The position numbers and the translations under genes were made by a program. This document shows, piece after piece, positions 9,025 through 18,040 of a stretch of DNA of 64,000 bases. The notes under the pieces are model-generated. The model saw only the letters and a list, made by a program, of their open reading frames with translations. It made no database searches and was not told the origin of the DNA. Source of the stretch: Loktanella sp. (GTDB taxonomy: Bacteria; Pseudomonadota; Alphaproteobacteria; Rhodobacterales; Rhodobacteraceae); contig JAGXIQ010000035.1 in the NCBI GenBank assembly GCA_024635625.1, positions 1 through 64,000 of the forward strand, written 5' to 3'. Within the stretch, counting starts at the first letter, position 1; every line of letters begins with the position of its first letter.

Positions 9025-10850
9025 ATAGAAAACACGCGCTGGGCTTCGAACGCCACGTCGGGGCGACCTACAGTCCAGAAATTCGGCGACTGCCATGATG
9101 GCATGCGCGCCGCGCAACGATCACGGAAGGTGCGATAGCCGTTTTGCGCACCCGGCTCTGCCAAGGTTTCAAGGATTGAGGCGGTGAAAAGTCCGTTGCC
9201 AAGATCTTCTTGGGCCTTCTGGTTCGACTGGCAGGCCGAAAGCTGCAGGACGCTGGCCGCCACTGGGAAACTTAATTCGTGGTAAGGCGTCATCACATTC
9301 GGCCCGACGGTAGAGGAGGGCAGGCTGCGATAAAAGTCCGCGTTTGCGCGATAGACTTGTGCTGCGGTCGCAAGCGACATCATGCGCGTCTTGCCCTGCC
9401 CGGATTGGGGCTGCGCTGCTGGACTGGTGCCTGCCCGCAACATTGATCCAGCGTGACAGCAATCGAAGACCGCCAGAATGCGAACGCCTTCGGCGAAGTC
9501 CGACCAGATCTTGTATAGCTCGTCGTCGATCATCATCGCATCATAAAGGCACAGCGTTTCGTCAAAGAGGTCTTGATCGGGACCGGCTGCTTCATCGTTG
9601 TTGAAATCCTTTACCTGCCCACCGTGCCCCGCATAAGTGAACATGAAGATATCACCGGATTTCAAGCGTTTGGCAGCGTCAGCGCAGACCTCGAATACCG
9701 CATCGCGGGTTGCGGCGTCATCGGTCAGGTGCGTTTGGGATCGAAAGCCCCGGTCAAGTGCGACGTCTCGCATCGCCTCGCTATCAAAGATGCAAAAGTC
9801 GAGATTGATCAGGCCATTGCCATAGTGAACTTGGTCGACATGGTTCAACCCGATATGTAGCGACACCGCCGAAGGCCCCGAAGGTTGGGGCGCGGGCGCC
9901 GGTCCGCTACGTACCCCGGATCGCGCGCCTTTGATCGCGGCCGAGAACTTGGCCGCCACGTCTGCGTAGCCCGCATTTGTTGGGTGCAGTTCGTCATGCC
10001 AACGGGTTCTGGCAACGGTGCCCCTTAGGTCCAGAAAGGTGACATGACGATGACGCCGTGCAAGGGCGGCCATGCCATCGTTAAAGCGATCCATCATAAT
10101 CTTGGCAATGGCGGCTTGCGTCTGGCCGTCAGTAATTCCGTTGGCGGCCATCGGCTTGCCCATCCACTTGCCCTTATTCGGGATCGCAAGGTCGTAGCCG
10201 TGACACAGGATTCGGACCGCGGGGTAGCGGGCAGCGACATCACGATAGATGCGGTCGAATTGCTGCACGGCCACCGCAACAAGCTGGTCAAAGCTGGGCA
10301 GTAGATAGTCGCCCGCCGACAGACCCGGATCAAAACGGCGCAGATGGCGTGACAGGTTGCCATCTGCAACCAGATCGTTACCGCCGCCCGACAGCAGCAA
10401 TATCGTAGCCCCGGTTTGTTCGATTGCGCGACGGTATTCGGCACGGGCCACCATATTAGCCAGTGTGTCGCCCCCGGCGGACAGAGAAAAGATGGCATAC
10501 TCATCCATCAACACGTCAATCGTGTCCCGCAAAAGGATCGGATATTGGAACCAGCTGTCACCTTCCTCGACGATGATCGGCCCCTTATAGTCGCCACGGG
10601 ATAGCCTTTGAAAAAACCGTGCTTGCCGGTTCTGCCGTTCGAACCAATTGGCGCCGTTGAGCAGTACCGCCGAACGTGTGGCGGCATCGTCAGTGGTCGG
10701 AATTTGCACGCGGTCAGGGTTAAGCTTGATCGCGGGCGCAAAGGGGGCAGATGCCTCTTTGTCTTCGATGAAATAGGGTGCCATGTCCTCGGGTTGCGTG
10801 TTCGGATCTGCCATTTTCAGCGAAAGCTCTTCGAGCGTGATCTTTGTCAT
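9021..10850 (-). CDS. SGNH/GDSL hydrolase fused to a caspase-like (peptidase C14) domain
   Basis: SGNH blocks EEGDSWF, GGGND, DELHP; caspase dyad YAGHGGQ and VFDCCHAGS. Confidence 0.85.
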   Translation of the reverse strand: MTKITLEELSLKMADPNTQPEDMAPYFIEDKEASAPFAPAIKLNPDRVQIPTTDDAATRSAVLLNGANWFERQNRQARFFQRLSRGDYKGPIIVEEGDSWFQYPILLRDTIDVLMDEYAIFSLSAGGDTLANMVARAEYRRAIEQTGATILLLSGGGNDLVADGNLSRHLRRFDPGLSAGDYLLPSFDQLVAVAVQQFDRIYRDVAARYPAVRILCHGYDLAIPNKGKWMGKPMAANGITDGQTQAAIAKIMMDRFNDGMAALARRHRHVTFLDLRGTVARTRWHDELHPTNAGYADVAAKFSAAIKGARSGVRSGPAPAPQPSGPSAVSLHIGLNHVDQVHYGNGLINLDFCIFDSEAMRDVALDRGFRSQTHLTDDAATRDAVFEVCADAAKRLKSGDIFMFTYAGHGGQVKDFNNDEAAGPDQDLFDETLCLYDAMMIDDELYKIWSDFAEGVRILAVFDCCHAGSMLRAGTSPAAQPQSGQGKTRMMSLATAAQVYRANADFYRSLPSSTVGPNVMTPYHELSFPVAASVLQLSACQSNQKAQEDLGNGLFTASILETLAEPGAQNGYRTFRDRCAARMPSWQSPNFWTVGRPDVAFEAQRVFSI

Positions 10851-10855
10851 GGGCT

Positions 10856-12805
10856 TTATCCTTTGTGCTGTTGATCGATGGATTTTATCTGCGTCAGATG
10901 TGCCAGTATCCGGGCGTTGGCATCACGATGGGCGATGACATCATGCTGCGTGTAACGTCGGCGGCGCATGTCTGGCGGCTGAACGGCATGATCCGGCGTT
11001 TTGATCTTGTGCAATACGACGCCTTCCAACTCTCCGCCGGGCGCTGTCATGTAGGCCGCGCCAGAGCGTTTCGACGACATGCCGATGAATTGCGCAGACT
11101 CCTTGTTCGCACCCTCGAAGCCATAAAGTACCAGATCAAGGATCGAGCGTGTGTAATGACCGACAGTCAGCTTTCGCTCGAACCCGTAGGATGGCACCCA
11201 AAGCGTGACGCGCCCCGGACCGCGTTCATTGATCTTTTTGATCAACGGCTGGAAGGCCTTTTTGAAAGGTTTCGGCTGAATCGTTGGCGCTATCATGGTC
11301 AAAGAAGACACGGCGCTCAGGAAAGTAGCCCGCTTGTCATTGATATTCTTCAGATAGTTATGAGATTCAAAAGATATGAGATATTGTTCCAGCAGAAGCG
11401 CGCCGGCCCCGTCCAATGTCAGATGCAAGCGCGTTCCCGTGGCTGCAAAGCTGTCGAACAGATCGGCTGCAGCGCCGTCCGCCTTTTGATCCGCGCCACA
11501 TATGTGGCGATGTGGACCGGCACATTCCGCAGCATTTTTAATGTCGCGCCAAAAGGCCCGGCCGATGCCGGATGTGGCGGCCTCGATCTCGGCGTTTAGA
11601 TTGGGGCTAAGGGCGCCGACTTTGTCGACGGCGGTATTGAACAGATGTTCCAGCACGGCGCTGGTGCTTTCGACCATGTCGTTGCACCAGAAAAGTGTGT
11701 AGGGATAAACGCCAACGCCGTCTTCTAGTCCGGGTCTGCGGTCGACCTCGGCACTGAAGGCCGCGTCGATCCCCAGCAATGAACCGGGTAAAGCGATATG
11801 GACCGGGCGGTTCGGTTTGGCCGCGATTTGCTTAGCCGTCAGGGCGACGCTGTCGCGCGAAGACGCGTAGCTGCCACCAGCCACATGTTTGCCGTCATCA
11901 AGATGCGCAAAATGGCCCAGCAACTGATGGCAGGGCGCTGAACCGGCCCGAATGGGGCCATCGTCAAAATTGATACCGCGCCGCGAGTGAGAAAACGTGA
12001 AGGCTTCCGGTGAAGGCACACCGAGTCGCAGGACCCAGGCGTCCAATACGTTTTCCGACCAATCTTCATACGGCAAAAGCGCCACGCCATGCAGCAGTCG
12101 ACCATCGCAACGGTAGCCGCCCCAATCCTTTTCCCATGAATTCAGAACCAGAAATCCGCGGTCGTTGTAGCCTACGATGACGAAGGCGTGGTTCTCTGCT
12201 GATTCCGGTTCAAGAGGAATGCTGCCGTTCACAACGGCCTTCCAGCCGCGATGCGTGGCAGCAGAGACAAGAATGCAATCCGCCTCTGACAAGGCTGCGT
12301 GGTAATCGTTAAGGTAGGACCGTACACGGTAATATGCACCAAGCGTCGTGGCCTTTGCGGCCTTGGCGCGATCTGGCGACAATTCGGTTTCGTGGGCGTC
12401 GTCTGGCCAAAGGGCGTCGTCGCAGATGCCGTGGTGGTAGAAACCCTTGATCACCGACCGCAGCGACGTGACCCCGTCCGAGGCGCTTCCACTTGTCCCT
12501 CGTTCCATCTGTACGGCCATGCGATACAACATGCGGGCTGAAATTTTCGCGGGTCGGCAGTTATCGCCCGCCGCCCAAATCCGGTGCATATCGATCAGAT
12601 TGGCAAGCGCCTGCCCCGCACAGGTGCCGTCCTGCCCCTGCTGGCGCAGTTCGTAGGGCAGAACATTGTGCGGCGGGCAAATGCGCTGGGCCAGAATACG
12701 CTCTGATTCCGGGGCGAGGGGTCGCAGCGATGGTTCATAGAACCGATCGCGCAGATCCGTGGGATCGGCACGCAGCACGCGATCAATGGCGGCGATGTCA
12801 GGCAT
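10856..12805 (-). CDS. Papain-like C1 family peptidase with additional C-terminal domains
   Basis: YELRQQGQDGTCAGQALANLI (Cys), ENHAFVIVGYNDRGFLVLNSWEKDWGG (His and Asn). Confidence 0.8.
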   Translation of the reverse strand: MPDIAAIDRVLRADPTDLRDRFYEPSLRPLAPESERILAQRICPPHNVLPYELRQQGQDGTCAGQALANLIDMHRIWAAGDNCRPAKISARMLYRMAVQMERGTSGSASDGVTSLRSVIKGFYHHGICDDALWPDDAHETELSPDRAKAAKATTLGAYYRVRSYLNDYHAALSEADCILVSAATHRGWKAVVNGSIPLEPESAENHAFVIVGYNDRGFLVLNSWEKDWGGYRCDGRLLHGVALLPYEDWSENVLDAWVLRLGVPSPEAFTFSHSRRGINFDDGPIRAGSAPCHQLLGHFAHLDDGKHVAGGSYASSRDSVALTAKQIAAKPNRPVHIALPGSLLGIDAAFSAEVDRRPGLEDGVGVYPYTLFWCNDMVESTSAVLEHLFNTAVDKVGALSPNLNAEIEAATSGIGRAFWRDIKNAAECAGPHRHICGADQKADGAAADLFDSFAATGTRLHLTLDGAGALLLEQYLISFESHNYLKNINDKRATFLSAVSSLTMIAPTIQPKPFKKAFQPLIKKINERGPGRVTLWVPSYGFERKLTVGHYTRSILDLVLYGFEGANKESAQFIGMSSKRSGAAYMTAPGGELEGVVLHKIKTPDHAVQPPDMRRRRYTQHDVIAHRDANARILAHLTQIKSIDQQHKG

Positions 12806-12859
12806 GATACATGTCCTTGATCTGGGTTGGTGCCGCCCGTTGTCGGACGGCACCTGTCC

Positions 12860-14692
12860 TTAGGCGTGGACGCCACCGGCGTGCATCATCGCCTGCAAGC
12901 TGGTGATTGGAGCACCATTCGGCTGCGGCGCATCGGCCGGCGTCCAGCTATCGAACGCGCCCTGATTGAGGTAGCTTTGCGGGTCTGTTACCAGCAGGCC
13001 AATCAGAGTTTCTGCTACTAGTCTGCTGCCCAAAGCGCCCAGATGCGCGCCGCTGGCAGAGACCTCTGCCTCTTTCAGGACATAGAACCACAGCGGCGTT
13101 GCAGTATCGAAACCACCGGACGTTACGGCGGTTTGCATCGCTTCGCTGCCCTGCGCGATCTGTTCAGGCGACAGTGCCGGGATTCTGATGCCTTTGTCGT
13201 AAAGGCATTTGATCATTCCTTGAGCTGTGGGCAGATTGAATACATAGCCGCGCCGTAGGTTGCGTTCGGCCAAACGTGACATCATCAAGTTGGTGTCATT
13301 ATTTTCTAGACTGTTCAGTGCCAAAGCCAGTCGCGTATCGATGCGGCGTGCCACACGGTTCGCCATTGGCGAGGTGCCGATAAGCCGGTTCCATTCGGCA
13401 ATCCAGTTATCGGGTAGGGTGGGCAAGCCTGCCATTCCGGTGCCACCGGTAAACTGGAACATCTGCCGAAAGGTCGCGCGTCCATCGCCGCCGTCGCTGG
13501 CATCGCGGCCAAAGTTGCGGTTGTAGTCGTAATCCGCCCGCACCATCGAATGGCCATAGCGGTAGGCCGCGATCGAAAATTCCAGCGGCATCGGTTGAAC
13601 ACCTTCTGGGACCCCGTCCTTGTGGGTAGCATAAAACGCCGCGTAAAGTGGTGCCTTGTCAGCTAGCACCTGATCCACAACAGCCGGGTCGCACACCGTC
13701 TTAAGGAACACATTCACGACCAGCCATTGATAAATGTGGGTGACGTGCTGGCGCGCCGTGCGAAAGATGTCGTCGGTGTCAGTCATGCCTTCTGCACGCA
13801 GAGTATCAGCCAGCGCATTGTGCAACCGCAGGATGCTGAGGTGGAACTGAGCCACGATCAGGTTCTCGTCGTTGCGTCCGTCGCCGATCAGCGCAAGGCG
13901 GCGCACGTCCATCTCTGATTTCGACCCATCCGCGTTGAACAACTCGTTCACCTCGTCCATGGTCAGATCGCCACCGTCCACGGCGGCGCCCACGCGGGGG
14001 AGGTCGGCGTGCTCGTCCGCAGGAAGCGGCGGTCGTTCGAATCCAGACGCAGGCGATGATACGGGCGTCACGGTACCCAGCCGCATTCGGGCCGGATCGT
14101 CAGGGTCGCGTAGGGCAGCTTCCAGTTTCAGCGCGGCAGGGCTTTGGCCCGGTCCGTCGCCATATACGCTGTCCAATTCCAGCCGGCCGATCCTTAGGTT
14201 CATCTTGACCGTTTCGGCCAGATCGCGGGATTGGGGCGCAATATCAGGGCGGTCTATATTGAACCCGGCTGCGCTGCTGCCTGGTTGTTCTTCGCGGTCG
14301 GTATTTGCAGTGATATCATGGTCGATAAACTGCCCGAAATAGGTAAAGACCGGCGGCATTGACGATTCACCGTCAACATCCTTCTCGTCAAGGCTGGCCT
14401 CTGCCATGGCATCGGCCAAGGCTTTGATCTTTGCACCAGCCCCGTCGATCTCTGCGACCTCTGCAGCATCCTTGCAGTAGAAGCGGAAAGCCTGCCGGGG
14501 CGCTAAGCCTGGTTCGGGTGCGGGATCGGGGTCCGGCACCGGGTAGGTGTCTGGTCCGTCCATTTGCCGCAGCTTCGTGATGCTCGCTACGTCGCCAAGG
14601 GCGACATAGTCGTTGGGCGCCCGCTGTTGGTCGCCACTGCGAGATTTTGGTGTGGTCGAAATAGTCTGGCCGTGTCCGATTTTATAAAGCAT
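12860..14692 (-). CDS. Animal-type haem peroxidase family protein
   Basis: TYFGQFIDHDIT (distal His), RNDENLIVAQFHLSILRLHNALAD, YRYGHSMVRADYDYN (proximal His). Start set at MLYKIGHGQ. Confidence 0.85.
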   Translation of the reverse strand: MLYKIGHGQTISTTPKSRSGDQQRAPNDYVALGDVASITKLRQMDGPDTYPVPDPDPAPEPGLAPRQAFRFYCKDAAEVAEIDGAGAKIKALADAMAEASLDEKDVDGESSMPPVFTYFGQFIDHDITANTDREEQPGSSAAGFNIDRPDIAPQSRDLAETVKMNLRIGRLELDSVYGDGPGQSPAALKLEAALRDPDDPARMRLGTVTPVSSPASGFERPPLPADEHADLPRVGAAVDGGDLTMDEVNELFNADGSKSEMDVRRLALIGDGRNDENLIVAQFHLSILRLHNALADTLRAEGMTDTDDIFRTARQHVTHIYQWLVVNVFLKTVCDPAVVDQVLADKAPLYAAFYATHKDGVPEGVQPMPLEFSIAAYRYGHSMVRADYDYNRNFGRDASDGGDGRATFRQMFQFTGGTGMAGLPTLPDNWIAEWNRLIGTSPMANRVARRIDTRLALALNSLENNDTNLMMSRLAERNLRRGYVFNLPTAQGMIKCLYDKGIRIPALSPEQIAQGSEAMQTAVTSGGFDTATPLWFYVLKEAEVSASGAHLGALGSRLVAETLIGLLVTDPQSYLNQGAFDSWTPADAPQPNGAPITSLQAMMHAGGVHA

Positions 14693-14895
14693 TGCCGTAG
14701 CCTCCTGATGAAGCCGGATATGGAACGCGCTGGGAAACTGATAAAAATTGGGTGTGCAATACGGCGCGTTAGGATAAAAAATCCGGCGGAAATTGCGTAA
14801 TGTGACGCGATGAAAAGATGCGTCTGGGATCAAAAATGGGTCGTCGTCTTATATGCGGTCGCGCAGCCCTCCTTTCGGGTGCTTTGGGGTGCAGG

Positions 14896-15597
14896 TCAGT
14901 CCTGCAAAATTTGCGTTTTAGAGTGTCGTCCAAAGTCGATCAGACGGTTCATGAGACGATGAATGCCGTCCGCACCGCCGGCCAAAACGATTGAGGTCAG
15001 GCAAATATCGACGAAGGAAAATACATGTGTCTGCAATGGAGGCAGGCCAGAAACTGCGATCTGATCGGCAAAGGCCCCGTGCAACAGTTGAAAACCCGAC
15101 AGGCTAAGGCCAATCCCAAGTGCCAGTGCCGACACTGTAGCCCAGCTTTTCTTCAGCAGGCTCAAATCCTCTAGCTTGCCACGCGTCTCTGCCGCTTGGG
15201 CGGGTAGAAGTTCACGGGCATTCAGCACGCTGTGCCGCAACCCATCGTCTACCAGCGTCATGCGGTCCTGCGGGCTGACCAGCATATCCATGTCGCGGGC
15301 AAGCATCTTCATCTGGGCATGGTTGCGGTCGGCGGCTTGCTTCAGCGGGGCCACGATGGCGATTTCCGCAGCACCAAAACGCCAGTTCAGGATCAACTCG
15401 ACCGCCCGTTCAATCAAAAGAGCGATAAAAAGTGTCGTGGCTAGCAACTCTCCCAATTGGACCAGCGAAACGTCCACCAAATTTAACGAGACAAAGTCCA
15501 GTCGCCCTGCGCCATAGACAAGCGCCAGCGCCAAAACCGCAGCGGCTATTTGAAGGCCTGTCACCGCGCTGATTTGTGAAGTGCCTTGCGCGCTCAT
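14896..15597 (-). CDS. Membrane protein of unknown function (2-3 TM with central soluble helical part)
   Basis: MSAQGTSQISAVTGLQIAAAVLALALVYGAG..LLATTLFIALLIERAVELIL..; ATGA overlap (15594-15597) with the subtilase gene. Confidence 0.7.
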   Translation of the reverse strand: MSAQGTSQISAVTGLQIAAAVLALALVYGAGRLDFVSLNLVDVSLVQLGELLATTLFIALLIERAVELILNWRFGAAEIAIVAPLKQAADRNHAQMKMLARDMDMLVSPQDRMTLVDDGLRHSVLNARELLPAQAAETRGKLEDLSLLKKSWATVSALALGIGLSLSGFQLLHGAFADQIAVSGLPPLQTHVFSFVDICLTSIVLAGGADGIHRLMNRLIDFGRHSKTQILQD

Positions 15598-17132
15598 GAT
15601 CCGGTGTCCTGATCTGGCGAGAAAGACTTCCAGTGGATCGCGGGTTCTGCGCTGGCGTAATCGCCTGTTTTTGTTCCACACAGGGCTGCTTTGGCGGCGG
15701 GACCGAACTGCGCCCCTCCCGGTGTGATCCGCCCTGCGGACATCGCCAGAGATAGCAATCCTGCGGTTAGGGCTGCCGCACCCGAGGTGCCAGAGTACCG
15801 GCAATAGGCAGAGCGGTAGTCCAAGACAGCACCTTCATGCCCGAATATTTGTGCGTTGGGGCTGGAGTTATAACCCGCCCGTCCCGGCACGTCGGTCGAA
15901 ATCAGATCCTGTGTGGCATGGGTACTTACGCCTGTCCCGTTCGACGCTTGTTGGTCGCCGTAGTTGCCCAGACCAGCGGTGTAGGCAATGGAATGGTCGT
16001 TAGGATTGAACCGCGCACTTTGGGTGTCCAGCCGTTGCAGGCGGCTGTCCAAACGTTCGCCATCCCCGCTGGGCGCATAGACAGTGATGTGGTCGGATTC
16101 TGGTGAATAAGCTGCGGGGTTACCGGTTGCGGCACGCGCGCCAACGGCGATGATGCCGTTGTCTGGGGCCGCTAATGACCCGGGGCATAGGATGCTGCCT
16201 TGCGCGCCATTGCCTGCGGCGCACACCACAGGGATACGCTTGGATAAAGCAATTGTCAGGTGTTGTAGGCTATCCCACGCGCTCAACTCTTGGGCAGACA
16301 GTCCGACGCCAAGGGCGAGGCTGAATGCCGTGGCATCCTCTGCCACGTTGTTCGTCCGCGGAATATGCGGCGCGAGGCTGGCGGGGGTCGGAAAGTCGCG
16401 GGCAAGGACAATGATATCCGCCTCTATTAAATCGGCATAGAGCAGGGCAAGGATAAGTTGTTCTGGTTCCGGGTCGAAATTGGTCGAGATCGGAACGATC
16501 TGGCAAAACGGGTCTACCCCGGCATAGGCAAAGGCCACCGCCTGACCCGTCGGCAGGTCGTGATAGGTGCCGCTGACTGGATCAAAGATTCGCACGGGCG
16601 TAACCGCGCTGGCGTCAGGGGCCACCGGACGCGCGCCTATCAGCCCCGCCATTGCCGTGCCATGGGCCGAGAAATTAGGGCTATTGGCTGGTTGAACAGC
16701 GGACGTGTAAAGGGTTTTGGCATCGCCGCGCAGGTGCGCTAACAAATCGTTCCAGTACGCACCTACAGCTGCGGGAAGGTCCGAAGGATAGGCCTTTTTG
16801 CAGGCTTTGATATAGGAATCGAGGGCATCTGGTGACGCTGGTACACCCAGCCGGGACGAGAAGAAGTCAATTGCCAGATCAGTGTCGATCGCGGCCGACA
16901 GGTTTGGGTGGCGCACCGCAACAGAGGTGTCGATCAGGGCCACGCGAGTCCGCCGAGCGCCATCATCAATCCGTGCTGCCGCAAGATCCCATGCCTCAGA
17001 TGCAAAGGTCTGCAAGTCTGCGACTACCCCAATCTGCGCCAGATGCCACAGCGCGTGGTAGGCGGCATAGTCGCCCCGCCCGCGGTCCCGGTCGGATGCA
17101 ATTTCCAATCGTCTGGGTTCTGGGGGGGTCAT
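15594..17132 (-). CDS. Subtilisin-like (S8) serine protease, no evident signal peptide
   Basis: ALIDTSVAVRHPNL (Asp), NFSAHGTAMAGLIG (His), VVCAAGNGAQG (Asn), YSGTSGAAALTAG (Ser). Start by ATGA overlap with the upstream gene. Confidence 0.85.
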   Translation of the reverse strand: MTPPEPRRLEIASDRDRGRGDYAAYHALWHLAQIGVVADLQTFASEAWDLAAARIDDGARRTRVALIDTSVAVRHPNLSAAIDTDLAIDFFSSRLGVPASPDALDSYIKACKKAYPSDLPAAVGAYWNDLLAHLRGDAKTLYTSAVQPANSPNFSAHGTAMAGLIGARPVAPDASAVTPVRIFDPVSGTYHDLPTGQAVAFAYAGVDPFCQIVPISTNFDPEPEQLILALLYADLIEADIIVLARDFPTPASLAPHIPRTNNVAEDATAFSLALGVGLSAQELSAWDSLQHLTIALSKRIPVVCAAGNGAQGSILCPGSLAAPDNGIIAVGARAATGNPAAYSPESDHITVYAPSGDGERLDSRLQRLDTQSARFNPNDHSIAYTAGLGNYGDQQASNGTGVSTHATQDLISTDVPGRAGYNSSPNAQIFGHEGAVLDYRSAYCRYSGTSGAAALTAGLLSLAMSAGRITPGGAQFGPAAKAALCGTKTGDYASAEPAIHWKSFSPDQDTGS

Positions 17133-18040
17133 ACCCATTCCTCTCGCGCAGCTAGCATTTGGTCTTCCAAAACGACCTCGAAAATCGGCGTCATCATACG
17201 GGCTAAGGCGCGGCCTGCAGCGGTGTCCTGCGGATAATGAACGCCAGCCCATTCGCGGTTTTCGGCAATGCGGCGGCCGCTCAGGAAAAGTTCTGCGATG
17301 CCCGGGTGTTCGGGGGCCACGCGGGCAAACACGAAGGCAATCGTATAGGATAGAAACGCATGGTTCGATGGATAGGATGGGTGAACGGGCACTGGGATAA
17401 AGCTGGAAAGCCGCGGGTTGACTGTTGTGGGCCGCGGTGCGTCGTAGCGATCTTTATAGCGTAACCCGATTTCTTCACAAAGGCGGGCAAGGATCAGGAA
17501 CAGTGTCACGGTCTGCGGATAACCGCCCATCTGCGTTAAGCCAAGGGGGCGCAAGTAGCCTGACAGTTCCAGCTCTTGTTCACGCAGGATTTCGGCACGT
17601 CGTATGGTTTCGGCCTCTGTTTGCAGCGCTGCCTGTTTCACAAGCAGACCTTGCGTCTGTTCGAACAAGGCAGCTGGTGACCTTGGCAGATCAAGCGGCA
17701 GGTCAACCCAGAAGTCTCGCAACTGGTGCAGTCGATCGATCTCTCGCCAGGGCAGTAGGATATCTGGCGTCTCACCGCCGAGGGGCGTAGCAGCGTCTGT
17801 CGTTGTGCGGTTTCTGTTACGATTCCTGTTCCTGTTTCTATTGCGGTTCCGGTTTCGATTTCGGTTCAGTAGGGCCGAAGCGCCGCCGCTGCCTGCCGCG
17901 ACAGAAACAAAGGTCGCCGCGTCGAAGGTGCCGCCAGCAGCGACGGGGGAGGTCTGACCGGCGACTGGAACGGCCTCGAAACTTTCCCCAATGGCCAGAA
18001 GCCATGTGCCGGAAAGAAGTTTACTGAACGGATTTGGCAT
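17129..18040 (-). CDS. PAP2 superfamily / vanadium haloperoxidase-like protein
   Basis: KDRYDAPRP, PSYPSNHAFLSY, SGRRIAENREWAGVHYPQD: the three PAP2 motifs. Confidence 0.85.
   Translation of the reverse strand: MPNPFSKLLSGTWLLAIGESFEAVPVAGQTSPVAAGGTFDAATFVSVAAGSGGASALLNRNRNRNRNRNRNRNRNRNRTTTDAATPLGGETPDILLPWREIDRLHQLRDFWVDLPLDLPRSPAALFEQTQGLLVKQAALQTEAETIRRAEILREQELELSGYLRPLGLTQMGGYPQTVTLFLILARLCEEIGLRYKDRYDAPRPTTVNPRLSSFIPVPVHPSYPSNHAFLSYTIAFVFARVAPEHPGIAELFLSGRRIAENREWAGVHYPQDTAAGRALARMMTPIFEVVLEDQMLAAREEWV
17807..17866 (-). repeat. 60-bp in-frame hexanucleotide tract encoding (Asn-Arg)10
   Basis: Reverse complement reads ten AAY-Arg codon pairs inside the PAP2 gene. Confidence 0.97.

Noticed and set aside
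17807-17866. Possible CRISPR or tandem array
   Set aside because: Hexameric in-frame coding tract with no spacers.
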